This document shows positions 24,435-35,150 of a stretch of DNA of 64,000 nucleotides, piece after piece (within the stretch, counting starts at the first letter, position 1; each line of letters begins with the position of its first letter). The notes under the pieces were generated by a model. It did no database searches. It worked only from the letters and a program-made list of their open reading frames with translations, and had not been told where the DNA came from. Made by a program: the position numbers and the translations under genes. Where the stretch lies: contig RMBW01000014.1 of assembly GCA_004009845.1 (NCBI GenBank), positions 310,001 to 374,000 on the forward strand, given 5' to 3'. Source of the stretch: Davidsoniella eucalypti (taxonomy: Eukaryota; Ascomycota; Sordariomycetes; Microascales; Ceratocystidaceae).

Positions 24435-25182
24435 GTTTAGGGCGTTGGCGGTTGTCGTACGAAAGACGGCTCGGCTGATTAGAATTGGGTGGAGAGAGGA
24501 GGTAGTCCTCGTGAAGGCAGAAATATATTAGGCAAAAAAAGGGCAACTATCTGCTCGGAGTGGATGTAGCCTCGGCAAGCAGACTAGAGCTGTTCACGAC
24601 GAAGGGTTCTATGCAGATGTGACAGCATAGAAAGGGCCGGAGCCAGACAAGTATAGCCAAGTTGTATGGCGACTAGGGCGTCGGAGGTAAGAAAGAGAGA
24701 ATGAAAAGACAAAAGGAGCGAGGCCGTCCAGCAGACAACGGAGTGGAATGCAGTGCAATGAATGCAGTGTAGAGATCGCGTAGGCCTGGGAGTCGGTGGG
24801 GGTTGTTGCAGTTTGGTGGCCAGTGGAAGTGGGTGGGTGGTGTGGTGTGTTGGTTTGGCACAGCAAGCGATCAGCGCGGCGTCGACGTCATATAGCAGAT
24901 GGCAGATGGCAGAGGTTGTTCGTAGTAATCAAGAAGGTTTAGTTGGGCAATGCTAAAGTATTGGATGGCACAGAAGAGCGGAGAGAGAGAAGAGAGCCAA
25001 GGCAATAAAGACAGAAGAAAGAAAGAAAGATACGGCCGAGTTTGGGCGTCGAGGCGACCTGTGCTGAAGAATAAGAGAAGGGTCGTGTGCCAGCGTAAAT
25101 TCAACAAGGCGTCCGTCTTGTGTCTAATCTAGTTTCTAGTTGTAAATCTAGCAGCAGTAGTAGCAGTAGTAGCAGTAGTAGC

Positions 25183-25220
<38 letters not shown>

Positions 25221-27647
25221 ATCTAGTCGCAGATCCAGTCGTACAGCTAGCTTACTAGTCTAGACTAGTGTTAGTCAAGAAGAGCCAAGTGTTTATGTAG
25301 TCGGGAAAGACTCTCGACGAGGCAGAGCAGGAGGAAACAAGAAAAACGGACGATCAAGAAGCAGATGTCCGAATGAAGAAGTCGAGCTCTCCGAAGACTG
25401 GAGGAAAAAGAACAAAATATAACCACAGTGATAGCCGAGCCTGACCAACCAACTTGGGTGGAATGGAAGCTGGCGCTGGCGCTGGCGGAGGAGGAAACTG
25501 TGATTTTCCGTTCAGGGGTCGGATTGACGGTCGGTCGATGTCAAAGGACGCTACCAGACTGGGTTAGAGGATTTTAGTTTTTATTCTCTCGATCCAGGCC
25601 AAGGCTAGACGGAAAACGAAAGAGAGAGAGGAGAGGAAAGAGAGCCTGTGCTCGCTCCAAGCTCAAGGCAATGTTCGGTGCTCACAGTTCTATTGTAGTG
25701 TGTATACATATACATAGTTATGTGTCTATAGATAACTTGGCTTGCTATCAAGATGCCGCCGCAGTAAGCAAACAGTGAGAAAAGAAAGGGAACAGAGAGC
25801 TGAAGATTATAGTTGCTTCTTTTTCAGTCGGAGTTGAAATTAGTTCCCGGATCTATTCCATGGGGAAAACTGGATAGTCAACAAGATATGTCAAGGCCAG
25901 GAATCACGATTATACAGCAGAATAAAGAAGCAAGGCGATCAATTTTGCCTTCTGTCATCCTCTATCCATCATAATAAGAGCAAAAATAAATAAAAACATC
26001 AACACAAACATACGGACGTAAAGCGTCAAGTCAGCCAAACAATAACCAAAGCAACCCTAACGCCCATCTTTTCTTAGTCAGCGGGAGCAGAAAGGGAAAC
26101 AAAAGACTATAGACAAAACAAGGGAGAGACACTGTTCAAGAGAGGAGAGGGGGCCATCGGAACAAAGATCACATGCATTTTATATTATATTGATTGTTTC
26201 GACCAGGCCACTGTTGTTTTCGACTTGCTCGCGTGTTTTCTTTTTCTTGGTTTCCGGGTCTCTTTCTTGCTTCTTCCCGGGTCCCAGGCTCTGGAACCAA
26301 TAGACAGTGACTAGGTATGTCTAGGTATGTCTGTATAAATGCTAGGAAGAGCACCAAAATTGGCCATGTGTTTGTAGCTGGTTGGTGGTTTATCACTAGG
26401 CTTGAAGAATCGCTAGGGCTTTGAGGGGAGGGGGGGCTCTATTTTCCAGGGTTAGTTGGGCCATAGATAATCTTATTAGTTCTCCTACATGATAAATCTC
26501 TTTCTCCTTTTAAGCTTCTGTCGTCGCCCTCTTTTCTTTCGTTCCGCGTACCAAAGGCCATCAAGTTACCGGGGGCATTTTTATCGTGTTTTGTTCTTCA
26601 TCATGACGACCAAGTTCTTTGGATGAAATAAAGAACAAGAATATTAGCTAACAGTGGCGATCAATAATTTAGATGACCGATAGAAACTGTAAAAAGAAGG
26701 GCCTTTTTTATCTATCTTATTATCCTGTTTCTCTAGAGTTATGTTACATTTTCTAAAGGGCTTTCAAGAGCTCGAAAGGCACGCGCTTTGTCAACACCGC
26801 CATGAAAAAGGAGTCAATATAGCTTATCAGTACAGATACTTGGTCAATACTTTCTTCACTTCTTCATCATCGTCTTTTAGGAGAGAAACCCAGTCTACGA
26901 GAAACTTGGACGGGATGTAATGCTGGCGGAAAACTAGCTACAATTACCCGTACAGAATCATCCAGGGACCAAACCAACCAACTAGGGAGACAAAAGGCTA
27001 AAGTCGTGTTTTTATGACTTGACGCGAGTCTAAAAGTCTTGCATAGCTGTTGTTACCTGTTCTTCGCTTGGTAAATAAACATGAAAGACTGAAAAAAAAA
27101 GAAAAGGCATATATTAAAGGAGTTGTGACAAATGTAACCCTAATACAACTTTGTCAAAAGTCAAAGCAACAACAGTACATGATAATCACAGTATTTGTGG
27201 ATAGAAAAAGGGTCACTATCTTTTTTATTCTTTTTTTTATTCTGTGTCTCCAAAGTCTCCATTTTTCTTTCTTGTCCAACGCTCTTTCCCTCTCTGGCCT
27301 CCTGCCGTTCGTTATAGAAGATAAGAAACTGAACCTCAAGTTGTTCTCCAAGTAATTCTATATTCTATATACACTTATGATTTGATAATCAACGGAGCCT
27401 ACTTTTTGTTTTGTTTTGCTTTCCATTTTCTTTGTCATACTGCAAAGCACCGGATATGCCTTCCTTTATCAAGCAATCATGTGTTTCTTAAGTGGTATTT
27501 TTGCCTGTCTTAGCTGCAGACCAACACATAAGACATGCATGGCGTCCATAATCGAGATGTTTTCTGTGATGGAATAAGATGATGTGACTGACTGTATTGA
27601 TTTGTATCTAGTGTTACTATTGGTTGAACTGACTGACGGAATTCTTA
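24435..27647. other. Upstream region of the RSR1-like gene and spacer
   Basis: No gene is supported. The stretch 24435-25700 is GA/AG-rich and probably contains the promoter and leader of the GTPase gene. A trinucleotide microsatellite sits at 25149-25221. The rest is AT-rich with short chance frames. Confidence 0.5.
25149..25221. repeat. AGC/AGT trinucleotide microsatellite
   Basis: A run of AGC and AGT triplets that becomes pure AGT for about twelve units at its right half. Noncoding. Confidence 0.9.
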
Positions 27648-28724
27648 TTAGCTTGTGCCGCCAAACACAAGTTGCCGGAACCATTGGCTCCAGCCGCGCA
27701 GACGAACGACGTTGTTCATCAGGGTAATCAAGCGCAAAGTGAAGGTATTATGTTTCTCATCGTCATCGAGGTAGCAGTCAACAATGCCCGCCATGAACGT
27801 AACATCGTCGTCTCCATGAGTTTCGGGCTCCAGTTCCGCCGCACCACGTGACATTCGCACCTTCATCCGCGGCACAACAGTAAGGCCCCGACCACACGGC
27901 ATGGTCGGATCTGCGGCCAGCCAAGTAGCTGCCTGAACAACGTCTTCGAGGTTGCAGACACCGGGACTGCCCGTGACCACGAGTCGTTCGATGATGGGGG
28001 GACACATGCCGCTGCTACCAACAAAGTATGGACATATGACGCCCATGCGCACACCGTGAACTGACGCGGCATCGACACGCATCGACCGGAACAGCCCGAC
28101 GACCGAGTGCTTCGTCATGGAATATAGTGCCAAGGTCGGTGCGGGGATAATTCCGGCGATAGAGGACATCAGCAGCAGACAGCCCTGGCCCGGAGCACGT
28201 AGGCCGGACGAGATACGCCGTGCGTTGCGTTTCTTGCCCAGGTAAACGAGACCGAGATGAGCCGTGTATGCAAGGCCCGTGGTGTTGACCTCGATAGTCA
28301 GCATGTTAGGCTTGGTGGGCAGCGTACCCTCCGGCACATCGGGGAGCTCAAAAGCCATACAGTGTTCAACAGGACACACGCCAGCATTCGAGAAGACGAC
28401 ATCGATGCCACGATCCTGCGACACCTTATCGGCCGTTTCGAACAGTGCTAGCTGGTCGTCCCAGCTGACTACGTTGCAGCGCTGGAAGATGAAGTAGCTG
28501 TCGGGATATGCCGAGCGTAGCTCTGCGACAAGAGCTTCGCCGCCCTCGGCGTTGATGTCGCCAATGACGATGTTAGCGCCGAGAGAGGCCCAGTGCTTCA
28601 CGGTGGCTGCACCAATGCCGTTGACTGCGCCAGTCACGAGCACATTCTTGCCCTTGAGCCAGGATGCGTCCAGCGGCTTGCTGGTATCGATCGGGTTGTG
28701 TGTGAGGGTGGGTAGGTTTGACAT
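27648..28724 (-). CDS. Short-chain dehydrogenase/reductase
   Basis: A single exon encodes 358 residues. The start is the ATG at 28724 (MSNLPTLTHN). Upstream codons in the same frame begin only at a TTG and are not used. Classical SDR features are present in order: the TGAVNGIG cofactor loop (31-38), Asp56 at the end of the second strand (which favours NAD over NADP), the NAG motif (113-115), catalytic Ser188 and the Y201-x3-K205 pair. The length and the C-terminal extension resemble the fungal group annotated as 15-hydroxyprostaglandin dehydrogenase-like or 5'-hydroxyaverantin dehydrogenase-like. The substrate cannot be told from the sequence. The neighbours include no polyketide synthase or other pathway enzyme, so there is no support for a secondary-metabolite cluster. 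The coding region is clearly richer in GC than its flanks. Confidence 0.85.
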   Translation of the reverse strand: MSNLPTLTHNPIDTSKPLDASWLKGKNVLVTGAVNGIGAATVKHWASLGANIVIGDINAEGGEALVAELRSAYPDSYFIFQRCNVVSWDDQLALFETADKVSQDRGIDVVFSNAGVCPVEHCMAFELPDVPEGTLPTKPNMLTIEVNTTGLAYTAHLGLVYLGKKRNARRISSGLRAPGQGCLLLMSSIAGIIPAPTLALYSMTKHSVVGLFRSMRVDAASVHGVRMGVICPYFVGSSGMCPPIIERLVVTGSPGVCNLEDVVQAATWLAADPTMPCGRGLTVVPRMKVRMSRGAAELEPETHGDDDVTFMAGIVDCYLDDDEKHNTFTLRLITLMNNVVRLRGWSQWFRQLVFGGTS

Positions 28725-29730
28725 TATAGAAAGCTGTTGAAGTCGAGAGGACAACCAAGAAAGGAAAGGGAAGTTGTGTATGTGAACGATTTATATATTA
28801 TATGCTTCAGACTGGGCTCGTCCTAGATGCCTTTAGTAAACAGGAAACAAAACCCGTTGATGAAGACTACAAGCATAGATATACCGACTACGCTGGTGGA
28901 AGGCTGCAGCTTCTTATATGTGTCCCGCGGCGCTAAAACGAAGTATATCTGTACCGTTTAGAGACAACGGTCGGCTTATCTTTCCTCTATTTTCTTGTCC
29001 TTTTCCTTTTTCTCTCCGGTTACCCCATTCCTGCTATACATGCTGGGCGTCAGCTCAACGTGTTGATAGAGCTCGTTTTGGTCTATGGAGGGGGGAATAG
29101 TGGTAAGCTTCAGCCTGGTCCATAGAGTTATTGGCTGTTTTTTTCTATTGCACGCCCCCAATTTGGAATATTCTGTCATAGGGCCGTCCGTACAGCTAGC
29201 TGTACTTAATTAAGCGGGCCTGGACCACAAAGATGGGGGGGAAACAGATCGTCTTTTGTTTTGTTCTAGTCTTCTCTTTCTTACGTCATGCCGTACGCCT
29301 AACTAATCAACATTTCCTTTTTTTTGGGGGAAATATACTCATACTAATACAACGTATGTACATATCCGCGATAAAAGGTAGTTGTATGTATTTTCACAAA
29401 TATACGCCCATGTCTTCTTGATTCATCAGCAGGGCTGTCCTGATTCTCTCACACGCTCAAATCGGGCTCCTGCGCAATGGGTTTATGCGTATAAAACTAC
29501 TTTGCGTGGACGTCGAATTCTTGCAAAGTATGATGCGTGTACTTCTGTGCCTGGTTTTTGTTATTTTTGTGCGTTATGTGCGCATAGCGTTATATATTAG
29601 CGTGGCTTCTTTCACAAGATGTACGCAAACAGTAGCGTCTTATAAAATCGGGTAGACGTTAAATATAATCAAATCAAATCAAACCAGACAGCCCCTGCTA
29701 ATGTTTGTACATACATGGATATGTACTATC
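28725..29730. other. Upstream region of the dehydrogenase gene
   Basis: Likely promoter of the minus-strand dehydrogenase followed by AT-rich spacer up to repeat copy C. No gene is supported. Confidence 0.4.
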
Positions 29731-29977
29731 TGCTCGGAGGTTTTGAGACAGGTTCCCGAGGTGGTTTTTCCCGGAGGATTAGAAGTTGAAATGCGCAGGA
29801 ATAGCATATAACAAAACCATAACAAATGTTCTGTATCTCAGTGGCCTGTCACTGTTGAGAAGTAGGTTGTCCTTCACCTTACATTGTATCAGTATTAGTT
29901 CAGGGCTGTGTATCTGGATACCGAGGTGCTACATAGCTATTAAGAGCTCCATTTGCACCTTGATAAAATTGAATTAT
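29731..29977 (-). repeat. Dispersed repeat, copy C (inverted)
   Basis: Third copy of the family at 4180-4434 and 10227-10435, in the opposite orientation. On the plus strand it begins TGCTCGGAGGTTTTGAGACA, contains CTCAGTGGCCTGTCACTGTT and ends near CACCTTGATAAAATTGAATT. It retains the ~45 nt internal block also present in copy A. It differs from the others by scattered substitutions, so it is an old copy. Confidence 0.8.
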
Positions 29978-31645
29978 AAAAAAAAAGATATGTACTATCA
30001 TTGCTTTGATATATCTAGTTACGGAGCTATGTGTGTACATATTTGTATGGATGGATTCTTGCATCAATACATATATATATATGCTGGTTCTTTTCCTTTT
30101 TGATAGTACAACTGCTTGTTTATTCCGCTATTTCTCTGTTCGTCTGCATTGCCTAATTCGATTTATTGACTAAATGGCTCATTCCCTCGAGTCGAGTCAA
30201 GCCACAGCGCCTATCATTCATTCAATTCACCATTTTTTTCATTTTATTTCCTGCTGTTTTCTAGTTATTCCTTTTTTTTTTTTTTTTTTTTTTTCGTGGC
30301 ATTACATTTTCTCCATGCCTCTCTCTATATTGGAAATCGTAGCGCGTGTGCGACACTTGACATGGCTGTAAGTAAGATAAACGCTTTGCATTGAATGTAC
30401 TCGTACAACGTCTCATCGCATCTTGGAGCTAACATCGATACTACACGATATTGATGTGTTGGTTCTATTGTTGAATATGTACATTGGGAATATAACAGTG
30501 TACTGGTCTCTCCATGTCACCTAGAACTTCGATTATATGAATCATACTTTCATATATAGACAAACTTCATATTTAAATATCATTACATCTACAACACACG
30601 ATACTACAAAAGAACAACCAAGAATATTCAATAGAAGAAAACAAATGGAAATCAAAATATGTGATAATACCGAAGAATTACATACGTTGTTGTCAATGAT
30701 GAGAGGGGAAAAAAAGGATACGCAACGCTACAAAAAATGTGAATAAAATTTTTGAATTGGTCAAAAGAATAAAGATAAACAGCAGAGAATATAATAGTAA
30801 AGCACATATAATAATCAACAAGTAATAAAAAAAATTACATATATATATATATCAGCTTATAGAATGGAAATTCGAGGGAAAAAAACTATACGACATAAAA
30901 GACTGGAATAAAGAAACTCCGGGGAAAATGACATGGACACAATGTTACGCAAGACTCAAAATAAACAAGAACAATTGGCAAAGTAAAAAAATAAATAAAA
31001 AAGAACCATGATGTATAACAACGCCAATGGTGGTATGAATAATGAGATGCAGGATAAATAAAGATAAAAAAATAAAAATATGGATGTTGTGCATGGAATG
31101 GTTTAGTAAGATATATGGAGGAATGGATGTAAGAAGATGCAAGAAAACCCGCCTAAAGATATAGAAAATAGATAAATAGGAAACAATAAAAAACCAACAA
31201 AACATGTGATATTGGGGCTTCCTACATCATGGAAATGATACGGTAATGGTAATGGCAATTGTGCAGAATGATGATGAGAAGAAAACAATGCGTATAGTAA
31301 GATGTAGCAAGAAGATGCATGACAAGGGAAATAAGAATATGCGATAGACATCAAGGGAAAGAAGAGGGAGGGGGAGAAGAAGATGATTATAGCCTCTGTT
31401 AGAACAACTCTTGTGAGAGTTTTTTTCTTCTTCTTTTTCTTCAAGACGCCTCGAAAGGAGTAGACAAAAGAGGAAAAAGGAAAAAAAAAAAGAAGAAAAA
31501 GAAAGCAACGCATACACTCAGACATCACGCCAGCAAGCAAAGACGAAAATCAAAGTTTGATGGCTATAAAGAACAAAAGAGATCGAGAAAGAAAAAGGGA
31601 AGAACCAAAACTGACACTTTACATCCGCCATAAATCCATCTTGTT
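29978..31645. other. AT-rich spacer and 3' region of the Whi3-like gene
   Basis: Very AT-rich, with a T run near 30273-30293. The part near 31300-31645 probably belongs to the 3' UTR of the gene on the minus strand. No coding region is supported. Confidence 0.45.
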
Positions 31646-33820
31646 TTACCGGCTAGCCATGTGTGACTGGAAAACATTTGAGCTGGGCTGAGAAGTTGCG
31701 CTCTGTTGCGACGATACCGGGGACTCGGCCGAAGTCATCATGAACGACTGGGGCATGGTAGTACGCAGAAGCTGTGGCACAATAGGCTGTGTCGAGAATG
31801 GCGAACCAGCCGTAGTCTGGAACGATAGTCCAGCAGCAGAAGTGGTCACCGTCGAGTTCCAGGGGTTCGTGGTCATGACTGACGCCGAGGCCGGGTAAAA
31901 TGGCGGCAGAGAAGACGAGCCGGGAGTGGTAGCAGACATGGCAAACAACGACAGTTCCTGGTTCATGTTGGCAAATGGGTTCGTGTTGAGGTTCAGGCTA
32001 GGCGGACTAATGCCGTTACGAGCACCCAGAGCCAGACCAGGAGGCGCCACGAGTCCAAGACCGGGAGGCGGGCCAGTGTTAGCAAAGGCAGGGACAACAT
32101 GGCCCATGCCGTTCAGAGTAACCGAGTTGGCAGCCATGTTGTTGTTATTGTTGCTGTTGCTAGGCACGGAGCGGACACCGAGAGGGTTCTTGGAGAAGCT
32201 GAGACGAATGCCCTGCTTAACGCTGCGTGGAAGCGGGTGACCGTACATATCCTTGAGGCACTTGGTAGCATGCTGGACATCCTCAAACTCGACGAAACAC
32301 ATGGGTCCGTTGGCCTTGACGCGGTAGCAAAGACGCTTGTATCCCTTTACGGGGGTGAAAAGCTCCTTGAGCTCCTCCTCAGTGGTGCCAGGAGGCAGGT
32401 TGCCGACGTACAGGGTGTTGCAGGGCGGGTTCTGGTCCGCCGGGTTGGCAGACGGGAAGTTGCTGTTGCGGCGGCCGTACGAGGCGTTTCCACTGGGAGA
32501 GGTGCCAAAGGGCATGTGGTGCGTGGTTTGACCAGCAGTCATAGGAGACAGAGCATTACGCGGCATGAGAGGCGAGATGGCAGATGCCGAGCCATTGCCG
32601 GCATTGTGGTACATCATGCTGGAGGCCAGATTGGTGTTGAGCGTCAGGCTGCTGAGAGAATCCATCATCGGGACATGGGCCACAGTAGCGCGGCGCTGGA
32701 TGCCGTTGTTAGGGATACCGAGGCTCAGCGAACCGCCAAGGCCACTGCCGAGGCCATCGCCGTAGGACATGGGAATAGAAGCCAGGCCACTGTCGTCGTC
32801 GTCGCTGCCACTGATCAGTTCCTTTCCGGTCTGGCGGGTCATGTCGCCGCCGGTGGGCAGCGAGCCAAAGGCAGCACGAGCAGACATTCCCGAGCCAATG
32901 GCACCGGGCGACTCGCGGCCACGCAGACGGCCGTGGGACTGAGTAGGGGTGTTGGTGGCCGACGTGATCTCGACGGCCATGTTGGCAGAGCCCTCACTGT
33001 TCATCTTGCCATTGAGGTTGCGCACAACGTCCTCGGCGGCATGGCGGGACTTGAGGGTGACAATGGCAGCGCATTCAGTAGCATGATCGAGCGCGGTGAT
33101 CTCAATGTCAATGAGGTCCTCGCCGCAGAACAGCATCATAAACTTGACCTGCTCGGACCGAGTGCCGGCGGGCAGACGACGGATGACAACGGTGACGGGA
33201 CGCTGGGGAGCGGGGTCAAACGAGTGGTCGCTGGCCTGGCTGCTCGAGGTCCGGGGCAGAATGGTGGAGTTCTGCATGATGGTCGACAGGCGGCCAGCGG
33301 CAGCGGGGGTGGAGGCGGAGACGCTGCTGGTAGTGCTGCTGGCGCTGGAATTGGTGATGGAAGGGGTCTGGGAGAGACCCAGGTTCAAGCCTAGAACAGA
33401 CTGGACATGCAGCTGGGCCTGGGTAGGCGGGGCGGACGGTGAAGCCGACAAGCGGGTGCTAGCCTGCGAGGCGCTGACACTGACAGGCGATGTGGAATCG
33501 GCCGGGGTATCAATGGCGGCGGGCGAGCTGCTGGAGCCTGGCACAGCGGTGCTGGGCGAGACGGAGGCTGAGTTGCAGGACATGTCGCTGTTGTTGTTGA
33601 TGGAGGCCGCGGGGGGAGCGGGGCTGGCAGACTTGGATTTCATGGTGACGGTCATGGTAGACGAGGACGGGTCAGGGACGGACGACTGGTCGGCAGACGG
33701 TGATTGTCGTGAGAGCGAAGACAGAGCCTGAGGGAAAGATTGAGACTGAGACTGTATAGGGCTGTCCTTCATGTTCGATAGGCGAATCGAATCGAAAGCG
33801 TCGAGGCGTGAGGCAAGCAT
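31646..33820 (-). CDS. Whi3/Cip2-like RNA-binding protein with two RRMs
   Basis: A single exon encodes 724 residues. The frame is open further upstream but without an ATG; the first is at 33820 (MLASRLDAF). MKDSP at 33772 is a possible alternative start. RRM1 spans about 209-288 (VTVVIRRLPAGT, then IVTLKSRHAAEDV). RRM2 spans about 468-545, with RNP2 LYVGNL and RNP1-like MCFVEF, and ends in the GIRLSFSKNPLGVRS signature of the Whi3/Cip2 family. The remaining sequence is Ser/Thr/Ala/Gln/Asn-rich and disordered, as usual for this family, which binds mRNAs and can form condensates controlling cell cycle and morphogenesis. A plus-strand frame of 431 codons lies opposite but is a shadow produced by GC-rich codon usage. 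The family call is good; orthology to a particular yeast gene is less certain. Confidence 0.85.
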   Translation of the reverse strand: MLASRLDAFDSIRLSNMKDSPIQSQSQSFPQALSSLSRQSPSADQSSVPDPSSSTMTVTMKSKSASPAPPAASINNNSDMSCNSASVSPSTAVPGSSSSPAAIDTPADSTSPVSVSASQASTRLSASPSAPPTQAQLHVQSVLGLNLGLSQTPSITNSSASSTTSSVSASTPAAAGRLSTIMQNSTILPRTSSSQASDHSFDPAPQRPVTVVIRRLPAGTRSEQVKFMMLFCGEDLIDIEITALDHATECAAIVTLKSRHAAEDVVRNLNGKMNSEGSANMAVEITSATNTPTQSHGRLRGRESPGAIGSGMSARAAFGSLPTGGDMTRQTGKELISGSDDDDSGLASIPMSYGDGLGSGLGGSLSLGIPNNGIQRRATVAHVPMMDSLSSLTLNTNLASSMMYHNAGNGSASAISPLMPRNALSPMTAGQTTHHMPFGTSPSGNASYGRRNSNFPSANPADQNPPCNTLYVGNLPPGTTEEELKELFTPVKGYKRLCYRVKANGPMCFVEFEDVQHATKCLKDMYGHPLPRSVKQGIRLSFSKNPLGVRSVPSNSNNNNNMAANSVTLNGMGHVVPAFANTGPPPGLGLVAPPGLALGARNGISPPSLNLNTNPFANMNQELSLFAMSATTPGSSSLPPFYPASASVMTTNPWNSTVTTSAAGLSFQTTAGSPFSTQPIVPQLLRTTMPQSFMMTSAESPVSSQQSATSQPSSNVFQSHMASR

Positions 33821-35150
33821 ACGCGACGGGCGCACGATGCAGGATAGGCCGGCAAATAGAAGACAAACGGGGTTTGAGGGTATAAAGGGTATAAGATGGC
33901 GATTGGCTGACAGCGGTAGCGGTAGCGATGTGAGTAGCGAGAGATGGGGCCTGCAATGCCTAGTGCGGTGCTTGTAATGCTGATGAGTATGAGTGATGCT
34001 TCGTTGGGTTGAGATGCAACAAACTGGCGATGATCGCGACAGGAAAAAAGATATAAAATAACGTAGAGTCTGGGGCAAAGAGAAGAAACAAAAATGGCGG
34101 CAACAGCAGATGTGCTTCGACTGTCACGATGTTTGTTGTGTGGCTTGTGGAGAAAGAGAAGAGGACAGCAAGACGATGGAGCTGGGATGACTACGAATAG
34201 ATAGCAGATAGATGGTATAAATGAAGACTTGCTTGGAATGCGATATGACGTGAAATGGAGCAGTAACTGGATAGAATGGGAATTGGAAATGGCGATGTTG
34301 ATATTGAAATGGCCGCGGCCAGATATAAACAAAACGGCTTGATGTGAGTCTTGTGAGGCGCGCCGGATTGTCTTTTTCTCAAGCGTTGTAAGACTGAAGA
34401 AAAAAAAGAAAAAAAGGGAAAAAAGCGAGGGGGGAAGAAGATAAAATAAAATAAAAATTAAGACGAGCGAGTAGTTGGGAAAAAGATGGCAAATAAAAGT
34501 AGCGAAAATTAGCGATTTAAAGATGTGGTCTCGGCAGCAGAAACGGTCTGCTATCAGTTTTAGTGGTATTTTGTATTTTAATGCAGCGAATTGACCTGGA
34601 TCGAATCTTTGAACCAGGGAAGGACAGGGCGCAGAATAAGAAGCTTTGATTGACTTTCAAAAGGGAAATCGGCCCAAAAGAATAAAAGAATAAAAGAAAT
34701 AAAAGAAGCGTCCGGGGAACGAGCGCAGCCGAAGTTTTGGATAGAGAAAAGCGAAGCAATCAAATAATTGACACTTGAACGGCCAATAAAGTAAACACAG
34801 GCTGTGAATTGATGCAGATCGCCTTCAATTGATGCGATTCGCAAAATGGCGGCGCAGCACGTCGCAAAAAGTAAACACTTGAGCGGGAATTTCGCCGATT
34901 AATCGGGAAGAGTGAGGTATCAGTCAATGCCAAGCTCAAAAACAGAGAGGATATAAGTAGAGAGGCCGATTCCAAGCTATAATGATGATGAATCACAGAG
35001 AGATAGCAGGCTGGAGATAAATTACAGATATAATAGCCACTTGACGATGCGCAATGCTGCAAAATGGGGGGTTGAAATGGTTAATGTGTCGATATCAGGT
35101 GGAAGAGAGATAAAAAGGAAAAAAAGCAGGTGTGTCAAACATATATATTG
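33821..35150 (-). promoter_or_regulatory. Probable long 5' leader and promoter of the Whi3-like gene
   Basis: Read on the gene's strand, this stretch is markedly CT-rich with several short upstream ATG frames (for example from 34382, 34759 and 35062). Composition falls back to ordinary AT-rich spacer beyond about 35150. Long uORF-bearing leaders are common on fungal regulators, but the transcription start cannot be seen and the boundary is an estimate. Confidence 0.35.

Noticed and set aside
27648..28724. Dehydrogenase as part of a mycotoxin-type cluster
   Set aside because: No polyketide synthase, P450, transporter or cluster regulator lies nearby; similarity to 5'-hydroxyaverantin dehydrogenase is only at family level.
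32099..33394. 431-codon plus-strand open frame
   Set aside because: It lies antisense to the Whi3-like gene. It is a shadow of GC-rich codons and has no domain.
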